From the NCBI GenBank assembly GCA_030039095.1, contig JASHQP010000333.1, positions 1 to 5,708 on the forward strand: a stretch of DNA of 5,708 bases, given 5' to 3'. Below the pieces are notes generated by a model that was not told the DNA's origin, did no database searches, and was given only the letters and a program-made list of their open reading frames with translations. Below, piece by piece: positions 1-5,003 of the stretch (positions within the stretch are counted from its first letter, which is position 1; each line of letters starts with the position of its first letter). The stretch is from Streptosporangiaceae bacterium (GTDB taxonomy: Bacteria > Actinomycetota > Actinomycetes > Streptosporangiales > Streptosporangiaceae). The translations under genes and the position numbers were made by a program.

Positions 1-1
1 A

Positions 2-46
2 TCCACCGGCGGCGGCAACGCCGAGGCATCGGGCAGCGAGTCCTGA
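2..46 (+). CDS. possible 3' end of an upstream gene (partial)
   Basis: In the frame starting at base 2 the sequence reads STGGGNAEASGSES followed by a TGA stop at 44-46. Thirteen of the fourteen codons end in G or C, as expected for a real frame in this genome, and the Gly/Ser/Glu-rich composition resembles a disordered C-terminal tail. The two hairpins that follow (66-80 and 95-126) fit the end of a transcription unit. The stretch is far too short to identify the protein, and another frame is also open here, so this is a tentative call. Confidence 0.35.
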   Translation, partial: STGGGNAEASGSES

Positions 47-65
47 CGCGCTGGGGCCCGCTGAT

Positions 66-80
66 CCCGGCCCGGCCGGG
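66..80 (+). terminator. weak GC-only hairpin after the left-edge frame
   Basis: CCCGG (66-70) can pair with CCGGG (76-80) across a 5-nt loop, about 20 nt after the TGA at 44-46. There is no T-run. Short GC palindromes arise easily by chance in DNA this GC-rich, so this is only an accessory candidate next to the stronger inverted repeat at 95-126. Confidence 0.2.
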
Positions 81-94
81 TGACGGGGCCGACA

Positions 95-126
95 CGCGGG
101 CGTCATCTGGCTGCAAAACGCCCGCG
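95..126 (+). terminator. 9-bp perfect inverted repeat, candidate terminator
   Basis: CGCGGGCGT (95-103) is the exact reverse complement of ACGCCCGCG (118-126), with a 14-nt loop. It sits between the putative upstream gene end and the alpha/beta hydrolase. Actinobacterial terminators often consist of a GC-rich stem with no U-tract, which fits this position. It could instead be an operator for the downstream gene, because it lies only about 40 bp before the predicted -10 at 166-171. Confidence 0.4.
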
Positions 127-165
127 CTAGATTCTGACGCGACCGGGATGCAACCAACGCTGGGT

Positions 166-171
166 TAGGCT
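166..171 (+). promoter_or_regulatory. candidate -10 box for a leaderless alpha/beta hydrolase transcript
   Basis: TAGGCT matches the actinobacterial TANNNT -10 pattern and ends 8 nt before the GTG at 180. That spacing places transcription initiation at or within a few bases of the start codon, so the mRNA would be leaderless. No Shine-Dalgarno sequence precedes the GTG, which supports the idea. I see no convincing -35. A second -10-like TAGATT lies at 128-133 and would give a transcript with a short leader. Confidence 0.35.
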
Positions 172-179
172 GCCAGGCC

Positions 180-1199
180 GTGAGCACACCCAAGACACTC
201 GAGATGCCCGAACGGGCCCGGCCGGTGACGATCGAGAGCCGCCGCGGCCGTTTCGCGGCGCTCGAGGCCGTGCCGACCATGGGCGTGTGCGAGAGAAGGC
301 CGGCGCTGCTCATTCCGGGCTTCACCGGCAGCAAGGAAGACTTCATCCCGGTCCTGCAGCCGCTGGCATCGGCGGGCCGGCGGGTGGTCGCCATCGACAT
401 GCGCGGGCAGTATCAAAGCCCGGGCGCGTCAGACTCGGGCGGCTACGCGCCGGGCGCGCTTGCCGCCGACATCGCCGCGGTCGCCGAGACCATCGCCGAC
501 GGCCAGGGACTGCATCTGGTCGGCCACTCCCTCGGCGGGCTGATTGCCAGGGAGACGGTGCTGACGCAGACCGCACGGATCATCTCGCTCACCCTGCTCG
601 GCTCGGGGCCCGGCCGCATCACCGGCCAGCGTGCGGAGATGCTGAGCGGCATGCTGGCCATGATGGACTCCGCCAGCGAGCCGGGGCTGCGGGCCACGGT
701 CGCGCAGATATGGCAGGAGCACCTGGCTCCCGAGGCCCGGGCCAACGGCGTGCCGGACCACGTGATCGCCTTCCTGCACGAGCGGATGATGGGCAACAGC
801 CCGGTCGGCCTGATGGCCATGGGCCGTTTTCTGCTCACCTGCCCGGACCGTACGGCGGAACTCGCGGACCTGGGCGGCCCGCCGGTCCTGGTGCTGTACG
901 GGGAGAACGACGACGCATGGCACCCCGCCGTCCAGGAACGGATGGCCACGCGTCTTGGCGCCGACCGGGTCTGCATACCCAGTGCCGGGCACTCGCCCCC
1001 CGTAGAGGCTCCCGAGACCACCGCCAGCGCGCTCACGGCCTTCTGGCGCCAGGCAGAGGACGGCGAGCGCCGGCGCGCGAGCCAGCGCACAGGGACGGGC
1101 CGGCCGCGGCGTGCGGGCGAAAGGACGGCGCGCCGTGATCAGTCCGGCACAGCGGCGTGGGCGGGCGCTCCGCGATCCGCCGGGGAGGCTTCGGCCTGA
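180..1199 (+). CDS. alpha/beta hydrolase fold protein
   Basis: This is a cytoplasmic serine hydrolase of the alpha/beta fold, probably an esterase, lipase or related acyl hydrolase; the substrate cannot be told from sequence. The oxyanion segment LIPGFTGS lies near residues 44-51. The nucleophile elbow GHSLGG puts the catalytic Ser at 117. The acid is D244 or D245 in YGENDDAW, and the base is H271 in SAGHS. A helical lid region separates the elbow from the acid. The fold should end near residue 290; the last ~50 residues (Arg/Gly/Ala-rich) are low complexity and overlap the convergent nuclease gene. The GTG start is chosen because a -10 box lies 8 nt upstream and no ribosome site is visible; the in-frame ATG at 204 is an alternative. 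Family assignment is secure, specific function is not. Confidence 0.93.
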   Translation: MSTPKTLEMPERARPVTIESRRGRFAALEAVPTMGVCERRPALLIPGFTGSKEDFIPVLQPLASAGRRVVAIDMRGQYQSPGASDSGGYAPGALAADIAAVAETIADGQGLHLVGHSLGGLIARETVLTQTARIISLTLLGSGPGRITGQRAEMLSGMLAMMDSASEPGLRATVAQIWQEHLAPEARANGVPDHVIAFLHERMMGNSPVGLMAMGRFLLTCPDRTAELADLGGPPVLVLYGENDDAWHPAVQERMATRLGADRVCIPSAGHSPPVEAPETTASALTAFWRQAEDGERRRASQRTGTGRPRRAGERTARRDQSGTAAWAGAPRSAGEASA

Positions 1200-2134
1200 G
1201 CGCCACCGGACGGAGAGCCGGCGGCTTCGGCGCGCAGGGCGTCCCATGGCCGGCGCGGCTCGGACGCCGCGCTGCCCTCCGGGCAGCATGCCCGGTAGTC
1301 GCACCATCCGCACCACGAGCCCGGGCGTGGCGGGAAGACGTCCGGCAGCTCGAGCGGCTGCCCACCGTCCGTGACCGCACCGCCCGTACCCGCGCCGCCC
1401 GTTTCCAGGGCGTCCTTCTCCGCGCGGAACCGCTCGTCCGCTGCCGCGCATTCCGCGGCGATGTCCTCGGCCCGGCTCAGCTGCCGGGCCAGCGACTCGG
1501 CGGTGTGCTCCCACGCGAGCACCCGGCCGGTCGGCAGATGATGCAGCTCGACCCGGCGGCAGGACCGGCGCATCACCCGCTCGGCCGCGAGCGCGTAGAG
1601 CGCGAGTGGCAGCGACGTCCGCGCGTCGTCGACGGTGAGCATGTGGCGGCCGGTCTTGTAGTCCACCACGACGAGCTCGCCGTGGCCATCCGGCCCGCGG
1701 CGGTCGTCCAGCCGGTCGATCCGGCCGGACACCGCGATCAGCTCGGTACGGGTCGCGACCGTGCGCTCGACGCCGATCGGCTCGCTGGCGGGGTCCAGTC
1801 CGGTCACGTACGCCTCGACCAGGCCCCTGGCCCAGTGGCGATACCGAGCCGACTGCAGCGAGTCGGCGAAACCCTCCCCGATCCAGCCTTGATCGAGCAG
1901 GTCACCGGCGGCGGCCACGGTCCGCCGGTGACGCGGCAGCCGCCACCACCCGGCCAGCGCGTTGTGCACGCTGGCACCGAGGCTGTTGTGCGCCCACGGC
2001 GGGCCCTTGGCCGGCGCCGGGCGGTCCAGGTAGGTCATCCGGTACCGGCGCGGGCAGTCCAGCCACGTGCCCAGCCTGGTTGGCGTGCACGCGTACAGCC
2101 GCTTCGGCATGCCCTCGAAGCCAAGCTGCTGCAC
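1139..2134 (-). CDS. PD-(D/E)XK nuclease, RecB/Cas4-like with predicted Fe-S cluster
   Basis: This 331-residue protein is a stand-alone nuclease domain of the RecB/AddB/Cas4 superfamily, expected to cut or resect DNA with a divalent metal; no helicase motifs are present. Core motifs are LGASVH (H57), SGRIDRLD (D140) and VVDYKTGR (D158, K160). Four cysteines that could hold a 4Fe-4S cluster are split across the chain, as in AddB and Cas4: C27 in DCPRRY, then C275, C278 and C284 in CGWCDYRACC. A Gly/Thr-rich insert lies near residues 245-258, and the last ~45 residues are a disordered-looking tail overlapping the convergent hydrolase gene. The GTG at 2134 is the furthest start, since an in-frame stop lies just upstream; the ATG at 2110 (MPKRLYACTP) is an equally plausible start. 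Biological role (repair or other DNA processing) is inferred. Confidence 0.9.
   Translation of the reverse strand: MQQLGFEGMPKRLYACTPTRLGTWLDCPRRYRMTYLDRPAPAKGPPWAHNSLGASVHNALAGWWRLPRHRRTVAAAGDLLDQGWIGEGFADSLQSARYRHWARGLVEAYVTGLDPASEPIGVERTVATRTELIAVSGRIDRLDDRRGPDGHGELVVVDYKTGRHMLTVDDARTSLPLALYALAAERVMRRSCRRVELHHLPTGRVLAWEHTAESLARQLSRAEDIAAECAAADERFRAEKDALETGGAGTGGAVTDGGQPLELPDVFPPRPGSWCGWCDYRACCPEGSAASEPRRPWDALRAEAAGSPSGGAQAEASPADRGAPAHAAVPD
1164..1204 (+). terminator. nested hairpin with TTCG loop at the hydrolase stop codon
   Basis: AGGC-TTCG-GCCT (1186-1197) forms a small stem with a stable UUCG-type tetraloop. It is enclosed by GGCGCTC (1164-1170) and its exact complement GAGCGCC (1198-1204), leaving a 15-nt one-sided bulge. 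The structure spans the TGA at 1197-1199 and could stop + strand transcription. On the minus strand it lies inside the nuclease coding region, so it would not suit that gene. There is no T-run and chance is possible. Confidence 0.28.
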
Positions 2135-2262
2135 GCATCACATACTGGCATGGCCCGCCGACATTACCGGGCATCCGTGGTTCCCCGGGCCGCCCCGTCC
2201 ACGCCGGCCGCCCCGTCCACGCCGGCCGCCTGGCCGTACGCGCCGGCGAGCGGTTCTCCCGG
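2135..2262. other. 128-bp gap between MBL and nuclease genes
   Basis: This gap separates two minus-strand genes. It holds the 18-bp tandem duplication described separately. A -10-like TAATGT on the minus strand (2161-2166) could start a nuclease transcript with a leader of about 20 nt, although no -35 is recognisable. No clear Shine-Dalgarno precedes the GTG at 2134. I see no small gene with convincing codon bias. Confidence 0.35.
2190..2225. repeat. perfect 18-bp tandem duplication
   Basis: The unit CCGCCCCGTCCACGCCGG occurs twice in direct succession (2190-2207 and 2208-2225), and a truncated third start, CCGCC, follows at 2226-2230. It lies just after the MBL stop codon and before the nuclease start on the minus strand. 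An 18-bp unit keeps reading frame, so a former coding extension of either gene is possible. Replication slippage in GC-rich DNA is the simplest origin. Confidence 0.75.
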
Positions 2263-2883
2263 CTAGACCTCGCCCGCGTCGCCGGCCAGCGAGCTGGGCC
2301 CCGCGGTCACCCAGGAATCAAAGCGCTTCTCGGCCTGCGCGACCGTGAACTCATCGCCGTGCCCCGGCAGGATCCGGGTCTCCCCCGGCAGCGTCAGCAC
2401 GTGCGCGCCGATCGAGCTGAGCTGCCTGGCGAAGTCGGGAAACTCCTTCTCGTGAGGGACCGGGCCGGTCGCGGACAGAACGTCGCCGGCGAACAGCGCG
2501 CCGAGGTCGTCGCTGTAGACGCAGACCGAGCCCGGGCTGTGCCCCGGCGAGTGCAGCACCTCCAGCGAGACGTCAGCAACCTCGAAGATGCCGCCGTCCT
2601 CCATGTCGATCTCCGGGTTTTCCTTTGGATGCGCCTCCCGCCAGTACACGTGGTCCGCGTGGTGCAGCGCCACGGGTGCCTCGTCCCGGGCCGCCACCTC
2701 GATGGCGGCCGCGGTGTGGGCCGCGTGCCCGTGCGTGCAGATGACCGCGAGCACCTCACGGTCGCCCACGGCGGACAGCACCGCGGCGGCGTCGTCGCCA
2801 GCGTCGATGACGATGACTTCCTGGTCGTCCCCGACGATCCAGGTGTTGACGGTGGTTCCAGCCCGCTCGATCCGCGCCTCCAT
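2263..2883 (-). CDS. metallo-beta-lactamase-fold hydrolase (glyoxalase II-like) with altered metal motif
   Basis: This 206-residue protein is a compact MBL-fold hydrolase resembling hydroxyacylglutathione hydrolase-type enzymes, so thioester or other ester hydrolysis is the family expectation. Visible motifs are VIDAGDD (residues 25-31), the HxHxDH site reading THGHAAH (H51, H53, A55, H56), PGHSPGS (H115), FAGD (D134) and LPGHGD (H175). All ligands are kept except the Asp of HxHxDH, here Ala encoded by GCC, one base from GAC. In binuclear members this Asp binds the second metal and helps orient the nucleophilic water, so activity may be altered, mononuclear or lost. The ATG at 2883 is supported by a good Shine-Dalgarno (AGGAAGG) roughly 9 nt upstream. 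It follows the PHP gene by 88 bp on the same strand and precedes the nuclease. Substrate unknown. Confidence 0.9.
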   Translation of the reverse strand: MEARIERAGTTVNTWIVGDDQEVIVIDAGDDAAAVLSAVGDREVLAVICTHGHAAHTAAAIEVAARDEAPVALHHADHVYWREAHPKENPEIDMEDGGIFEVADVSLEVLHSPGHSPGSVCVYSDDLGALFAGDVLSATGPVPHEKEFPDFARQLSSIGAHVLTLPGETRILPGHGDEFTVAQAEKRFDSWVTAGPSSLAGDAGEV

Positions 2884-2971
2884 GGCGACCTGCCTTCCTC
2901 TCGGTCACAGCGACAATAGCGAGCCCGCCGCCGTGGCGCCCCGACGTCTGCGCCGGCACGGCGGAACGAGC
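2884..2971 (-). promoter_or_regulatory. gap upstream of MBL gene with strong RBS and possible -10
   Basis: Read on the minus strand, this 88-bp gap carries GAGGAAGG shortly before the ATG at 2883, the clearest ribosome binding site in the window. Further upstream, TATTGT fits the TANNNT -10 pattern and would give a short leader. No -35 match is evident. The MBL gene therefore may have its own promoter in addition to read-through from the PHP gene. Confidence 0.4.
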
Positions 2972-3820
2972 TCACCGCCCCCGCACCGGGGCCGTGCCCG
3001 TGGCCTGTGACAGTAGCCGCTGGTACTCCTCGGGCGCGATCGTCTCGCAGCCGATCCGGTAACCGGTCAGCGCTCCGTGATCGTCGCTCCCGCCGCTGGC
3101 GACCAGGCCGAGCTCCGCGGCCAGCGCGGTCAGGAGTGCCCGCTGCTCCTGGCCCTGGTCCGGATGCCACACCTCGATCCCGTGCAGGCCGGCCGCGGCC
3201 AGGTCGGCGATCGCGTCGTCCGGCATCATCCAGCTCCGCGTCCCGGCGCGCGGATGCGCCAGCACGGTAACCCCTCCGGCCGCGCTGATCAGCCCGATCG
3301 CGCGCGCCGGGTCGAGTGCGTACCTGGTGACGTGGGCCCGCCCGCCGGCGCCGATCCAGTCTGGCCCGAACGCCTCGTCCGGCGACGAGATCACCCCGGC
3401 ATCGACCATCGCCCGCGCGATGTGCGGCCGGCCGACCACGCCGTCCCCGGCCAGCGCACTGACCCGCTCCCAGGTGACCGGGGCACCGAGCTCGGCCAGC
3501 CGGTCGACCATCGCCCTCGCCCGGCGCAGCCGGCTTTCCCTGATCCTGGCGCTCTCGGCGGCCAGTTCCGCGTCGGCACGGTCGAACAGGTAACCGAGCA
3601 GGTGCACGCTGTGGCCGTCCAGGCGGCAGGACAGCTCCATGCCCGGCACCAGCGTCAGCCCCGGCGGCAGCGCCTCCGCCGCGGCGCGGTGCCCCGCCAC
3701 CGTGTCATGGTCGGTCAGCGCGATCGCGTCGAGCCCGGCTGCGCTGGCCCGCCGCATGACCTCCGCGGGCGAGCTGGTGCCGTCCGAGGCCGTGCTGTGG
3801 CTGTGCATGTCCGCGCGCAT
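2972..3820 (-). CDS. PHP-domain phosphoesterase, TrpH/YciV (RNase AM)-like
   Basis: This 282-residue protein is a metal-dependent phosphoesterase of the PHP superfamily, closest in layout to TrpH/YciV, whose E. coli member is a 5'-3' exoribonuclease that also acts on 3',5'-bisphosphonucleotides. The PHP metal motifs are all present in order: MHSHSTASDGT (H6, H8, D13), LTDHDT (D37, H38), GMELS (E62), H73 in HLLGY, GRPH (H133), LAHPR (H189) and GGSDDHG (D246, H248). The middle helical insertion (about residues 80-165) is typical of this group. I start it at the ATG at 3820, because the Met sits four residues before the HSH motif as in relatives; a TTG at 3829 would add three residues. It begins 11 nt after the DUF6758 stop, so translational coupling is likely. 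Whether it acts on RNA, pAp or another substrate is inference. Confidence 0.93.
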   Translation of the reverse strand: MRADMHSHSTASDGTSSPAEVMRRASAAGLDAIALTDHDTVAGHRAAAEALPPGLTLVPGMELSCRLDGHSVHLLGYLFDRADAELAAESARIRESRLRRARAMVDRLAELGAPVTWERVSALAGDGVVGRPHIARAMVDAGVISSPDEAFGPDWIGAGGRAHVTRYALDPARAIGLISAAGGVTVLAHPRAGTRSWMMPDDAIADLAAAGLHGIEVWHPDQGQEQRALLTALAAELGLVASGGSDDHGALTGYRIGCETIAPEEYQRLLSQATGTAPVRGR

Positions 3821-3831
3821 GCCTCGCAAGG

Positions 3832-4455
3832 CTAGGGCAGGCGCGGCGACGGCGCACCGAACGGCAGGTCAAGGTCCTGGCCGGGGTCGCGGAGGTCGCG
3901 CAGTTCCAGCGGGTCCATCAGCAGCATGCCCGCGGTGTCCGGCCAGAGGATCAGCCAGAGCCAGTTGCCCATCATCTCGCCGGCGAATGCCGCGCGGCCT
4001 GGGGACTCCACGTGCCACAGCGGGAACTCGTGGTTGCCGAACCGGACCAGCGCGTCCGGCGGCCCGGACGCGAAGCCACTGCCCGGGTCCGGCCCGTCCA
4101 GGCCGGCGAACCTGGCGCCAAGGCCGACGCCGAGCTCCTCGGAGACCAGCAGCATCTCGCCGGGCCCGCCAACCGGGCCGGGGCCGGACAGCGCGACCAC
4201 GCAGCCCCTGGTGCCGGTCCGTTCATCACCGGCGCTCGCGAACCCGGTGACCAGCCACGCCGTGGGCAGCGGCCAGGGCAGCCACACCGGGACCGCCGCA
4301 CCGCGCAGCACTCCCTCGAGGCCGCCGGCCGTGGGACTGTGCGCCGATCGCAGCGGGTGCACCTGCCCGTGCACCTCGCAGTGCCAGGCGCTCGACCACG
4401 CGCTGGGCTCGCGTACCGGGCCACCGCACCGCGGGCAGGTAGGCACAGTCTTCAT
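3832..4455 (-). CDS. DUF6758-like zinc-ribbon protein of unknown function
   Basis: This 207-residue protein matches my memory of the actinobacterial DUF6758 family, which has no known function; that match could not be searched. The N-terminus holds a probable zinc ribbon, C7-x2-C10 in CPRCGG and C26 with H29 or H33 in WHCEVHGQVH. Conserved-looking blocks follow: PVWLPWPLP (about 56-64), SGPGPVGGPGE (about 90-100), EELGVGLGARFAGLDGPDPG (about 105-124), PLWHVE and WLWLILWPDTAG. There is no signal peptide or clear membrane helix, so it is probably cytoplasmic. It is the first gene of the minus-strand group, 11 nt before the PHP gene, and is preceded by a promoter that places the start point almost on the ATG. 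The start is well supported by that promoter and by the CxxC close to the N-terminus. Confidence 0.88.
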   Translation of the reverse strand: MKTVPTCPRCGGPVREPSAWSSAWHCEVHGQVHPLRSAHSPTAGGLEGVLRGAAVPVWLPWPLPTAWLVTGFASAGDERTGTRGCVVALSGPGPVGGPGEMLLVSEELGVGLGARFAGLDGPDPGSGFASGPPDALVRFGNHEFPLWHVESPGRAAFAGEMMGNWLWLILWPDTAGMLLMDPLELRDLRDPGQDLDLPFGAPSPRLP

Positions 4456-4457
4456 GA

Positions 4458-4492
4458 CTACTGACCGTTACGCGGTCAGCCGCGAACGTCAA
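4458..4492 (-). promoter_or_regulatory. leaderless promoter of the DUF6758-PHP group
   Basis: On the minus strand a -35 TTGACG (bases 4492-4487) is followed after 16 bp by TAACGG (4470-4465), a reasonable -10. Initiation 6-8 nt further on would fall around 4456-4459, within three bases of the ATG at 4455. No Shine-Dalgarno lies in this stretch, consistent with a leaderless mRNA, which is common in actinobacteria. This is the best promoter match in the window. Confidence 0.55.
4461..4479. promoter_or_regulatory. perfect 7-5-7 palindrome over the -10, candidate operator
   Basis: CTGACCG-TTACG-CGGTCAG is a perfect inverted repeat with 7-bp arms and a 5-bp centre. It covers the predicted -10 and part of the spacer of the DUF6758 promoter and ends 5 bp before its ATG. 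A dimeric repressor bound here would block initiation. With a leaderless transcript the palindrome is not transcribed, so a DNA-binding role is more likely than an RNA hairpin. No regulator gene lies in the window. Confidence 0.5.
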
Positions 4493-4501
4493 GTACCGCG
4501 C

Positions 4502-4564
4502 GGGCGGGGCGCGATAATGCGGGCGGGGGGCGCGATCGATAATGCGGGCGGGGCGCGATAATGC
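4502..4564. repeat. three tandem units containing CGATAATGC upstream of the Nudix gene
   Basis: Units are GGGCGGGGCGCGATAATGC at 4502-4520, a 25-bp version at 4521-4545 with a GG and a CGAT insertion, and again the exact 19-bp unit at 4546-4564. Each contains GATAAT on the + strand, close to a -10 hexamer (4513-4518, 4538-4543, 4557-4562), flanked by a G-rich block. They could be multiple promoter elements, regulator sites or slippage products. The array ends about 30 bp before the Nudix ATG. Confidence 0.7.
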
Positions 4565-4583
4565 AGGGCCTGGCCGTGGCCGG

Positions 4584-4589
4584 GATACT
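4584..4589 (+). promoter_or_regulatory. candidate -10 box for a leaderless Nudix transcript
   Basis: GATACT resembles a -10 hexamer and ends 6 nt before the ATG at 4596, the spacing expected when transcription starts on the start codon. No Shine-Dalgarno precedes that ATG. No -35 is recognisable 16-19 bp upstream, where the third tandem unit lies, so any activation would need another factor. The GATAAT copies in the repeats are competing candidates. Confidence 0.35.
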
Positions 4590-4595
4590 GAGCAG

Positions 4596-5000
4596 ATGAC
4601 CATCAGGCGAATCCCGGCCGTCGGCGCGGTGATCATGGATCCGGCCGGCCGTCTGCTGCTGATCAAGCGAGGTCACGAGCCCGGCGCCGGCCTGTGGTCG
4701 CTGCCGGGCGGGCGGATCGAGCCGGGTGAGACCCACGAGCAGGCGCTGGCCAGAGAGATCCGCGAGGAAACCAGCCTGCGGGTGGAGTGCCGGCGCCTGC
4801 TCGGCACGGCCGAGCTGCCGGGAGCCGACGGGGCCGTCATCGACGTCAGCGACTACCTGGCGGTCGTCACCGGGGGCGAGCTTGCGCCCGGCGACGACGC
4901 CGCCGACGCCCGGTGGGTCACGGCCGCTGACCTGGACGGCCTGCCGCTTACCAGCGGCCTGGGCGGGTATCTCACCGCCTGGGGCGTATACCCCAGGTGA
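4596..5000 (+). CDS. Nudix hydrolase (MutT/ADP-ribose pyrophosphatase type)
   Basis: This 134-residue protein is a single-domain Nudix enzyme that should hydrolyse a nucleoside diphosphate linked to another group, for example an oxidised NTP or ADP-ribose. The Nudix box runs from G39 to L61: G39, E45, then REIREE at 53-58 supplying the metal-binding glutamates. The usual Gly near the end of the box is Ser60 (EETSL rather than EETGL). The segment PAVGAVI before it and LWSLPGG at 33-39 are typical. Length is normal for the family. The ATG at 4596 is preferred because homologous Nudix domains begin just before the PAVGAVI strand and a -10 box lies 6 nt upstream. An in-frame ATG at 4542 would add 18 residues encoded by the tandem repeats, which is unlikely. 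It diverges from the DUF6758 gene across 140 bp. Confidence 0.92.
   Translation: MTIRRIPAVGAVIMDPAGRLLLIKRGHEPGAGLWSLPGGRIEPGETHEQALAREIREETSLRVECRRLLGTAELPGADGAVIDVSDYLAVVTGGELAPGDDAADARWVTAADLDGLPLTSGLGGYLTAWGVYPR
4978..4997 (+). terminator. hairpin over the last Nudix codons
   Basis: CCTGGGG (4978-4984) pairs perfectly with CCCCAGG (4991-4997) across the 6-nt loop CGTATA, ending directly before the TGA at 4998-5000. Being inside the coding region it is translated through, so it may act together with the second hairpin at 5004-5026, or may affect termination or mRNA 3' stability. Confidence 0.4.
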
Positions 5001-5003
5001 GCT

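Noticed and set aside
43..141. Direct repeat CTGACGCG at 43-50 and 134-141
   Set aside because: An 8-bp match in DNA this GC-rich is expected by chance and the flanks do not match.
429..1514. Minus-strand open frame of 361 codons opposite the alpha/beta hydrolase
   Set aside because: The opposite strand encodes an intact catalytic triad in a coherent fold; this frame has only low-complexity sequence.
1139..2134. Cas4 or a CRISPR adaptation gene
   Set aside because: The cysteine and nuclease layout is shared by many RecB-like proteins, the protein is longer than typical Cas4, and no cas1, cas2 or array is present.
1157..2266. Long + strand open frame of 369 codons opposite the nuclease gene
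   Set aside because: It is antisense to a protein with complete nuclease motifs. The translation is Arg/Pro/Gly-rich without recognisable domains, as expected for shadows in very GC-rich DNA.
2080..2919. Plus-strand open frame of 279 codons opposite the MBL gene
   Set aside because: It has no domain signature and its composition mirrors the antisense of the MBL gene.
3154..3170. HPDQ instead of HPDH in the PHP protein as a lost metal ligand
   Set aside because: This position varies among TrpH/YciV-type proteins, and all core PHP metal ligands are present elsewhere.
3077..3835. Plus-strand open frame opposite the PHP gene
   Set aside because: It is antisense to all PHP metal motifs and is a compositional shadow.
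4502..4564. CRISPR-like array
   Set aside because: Units are directly adjacent with no unique spacers, and only three exist.
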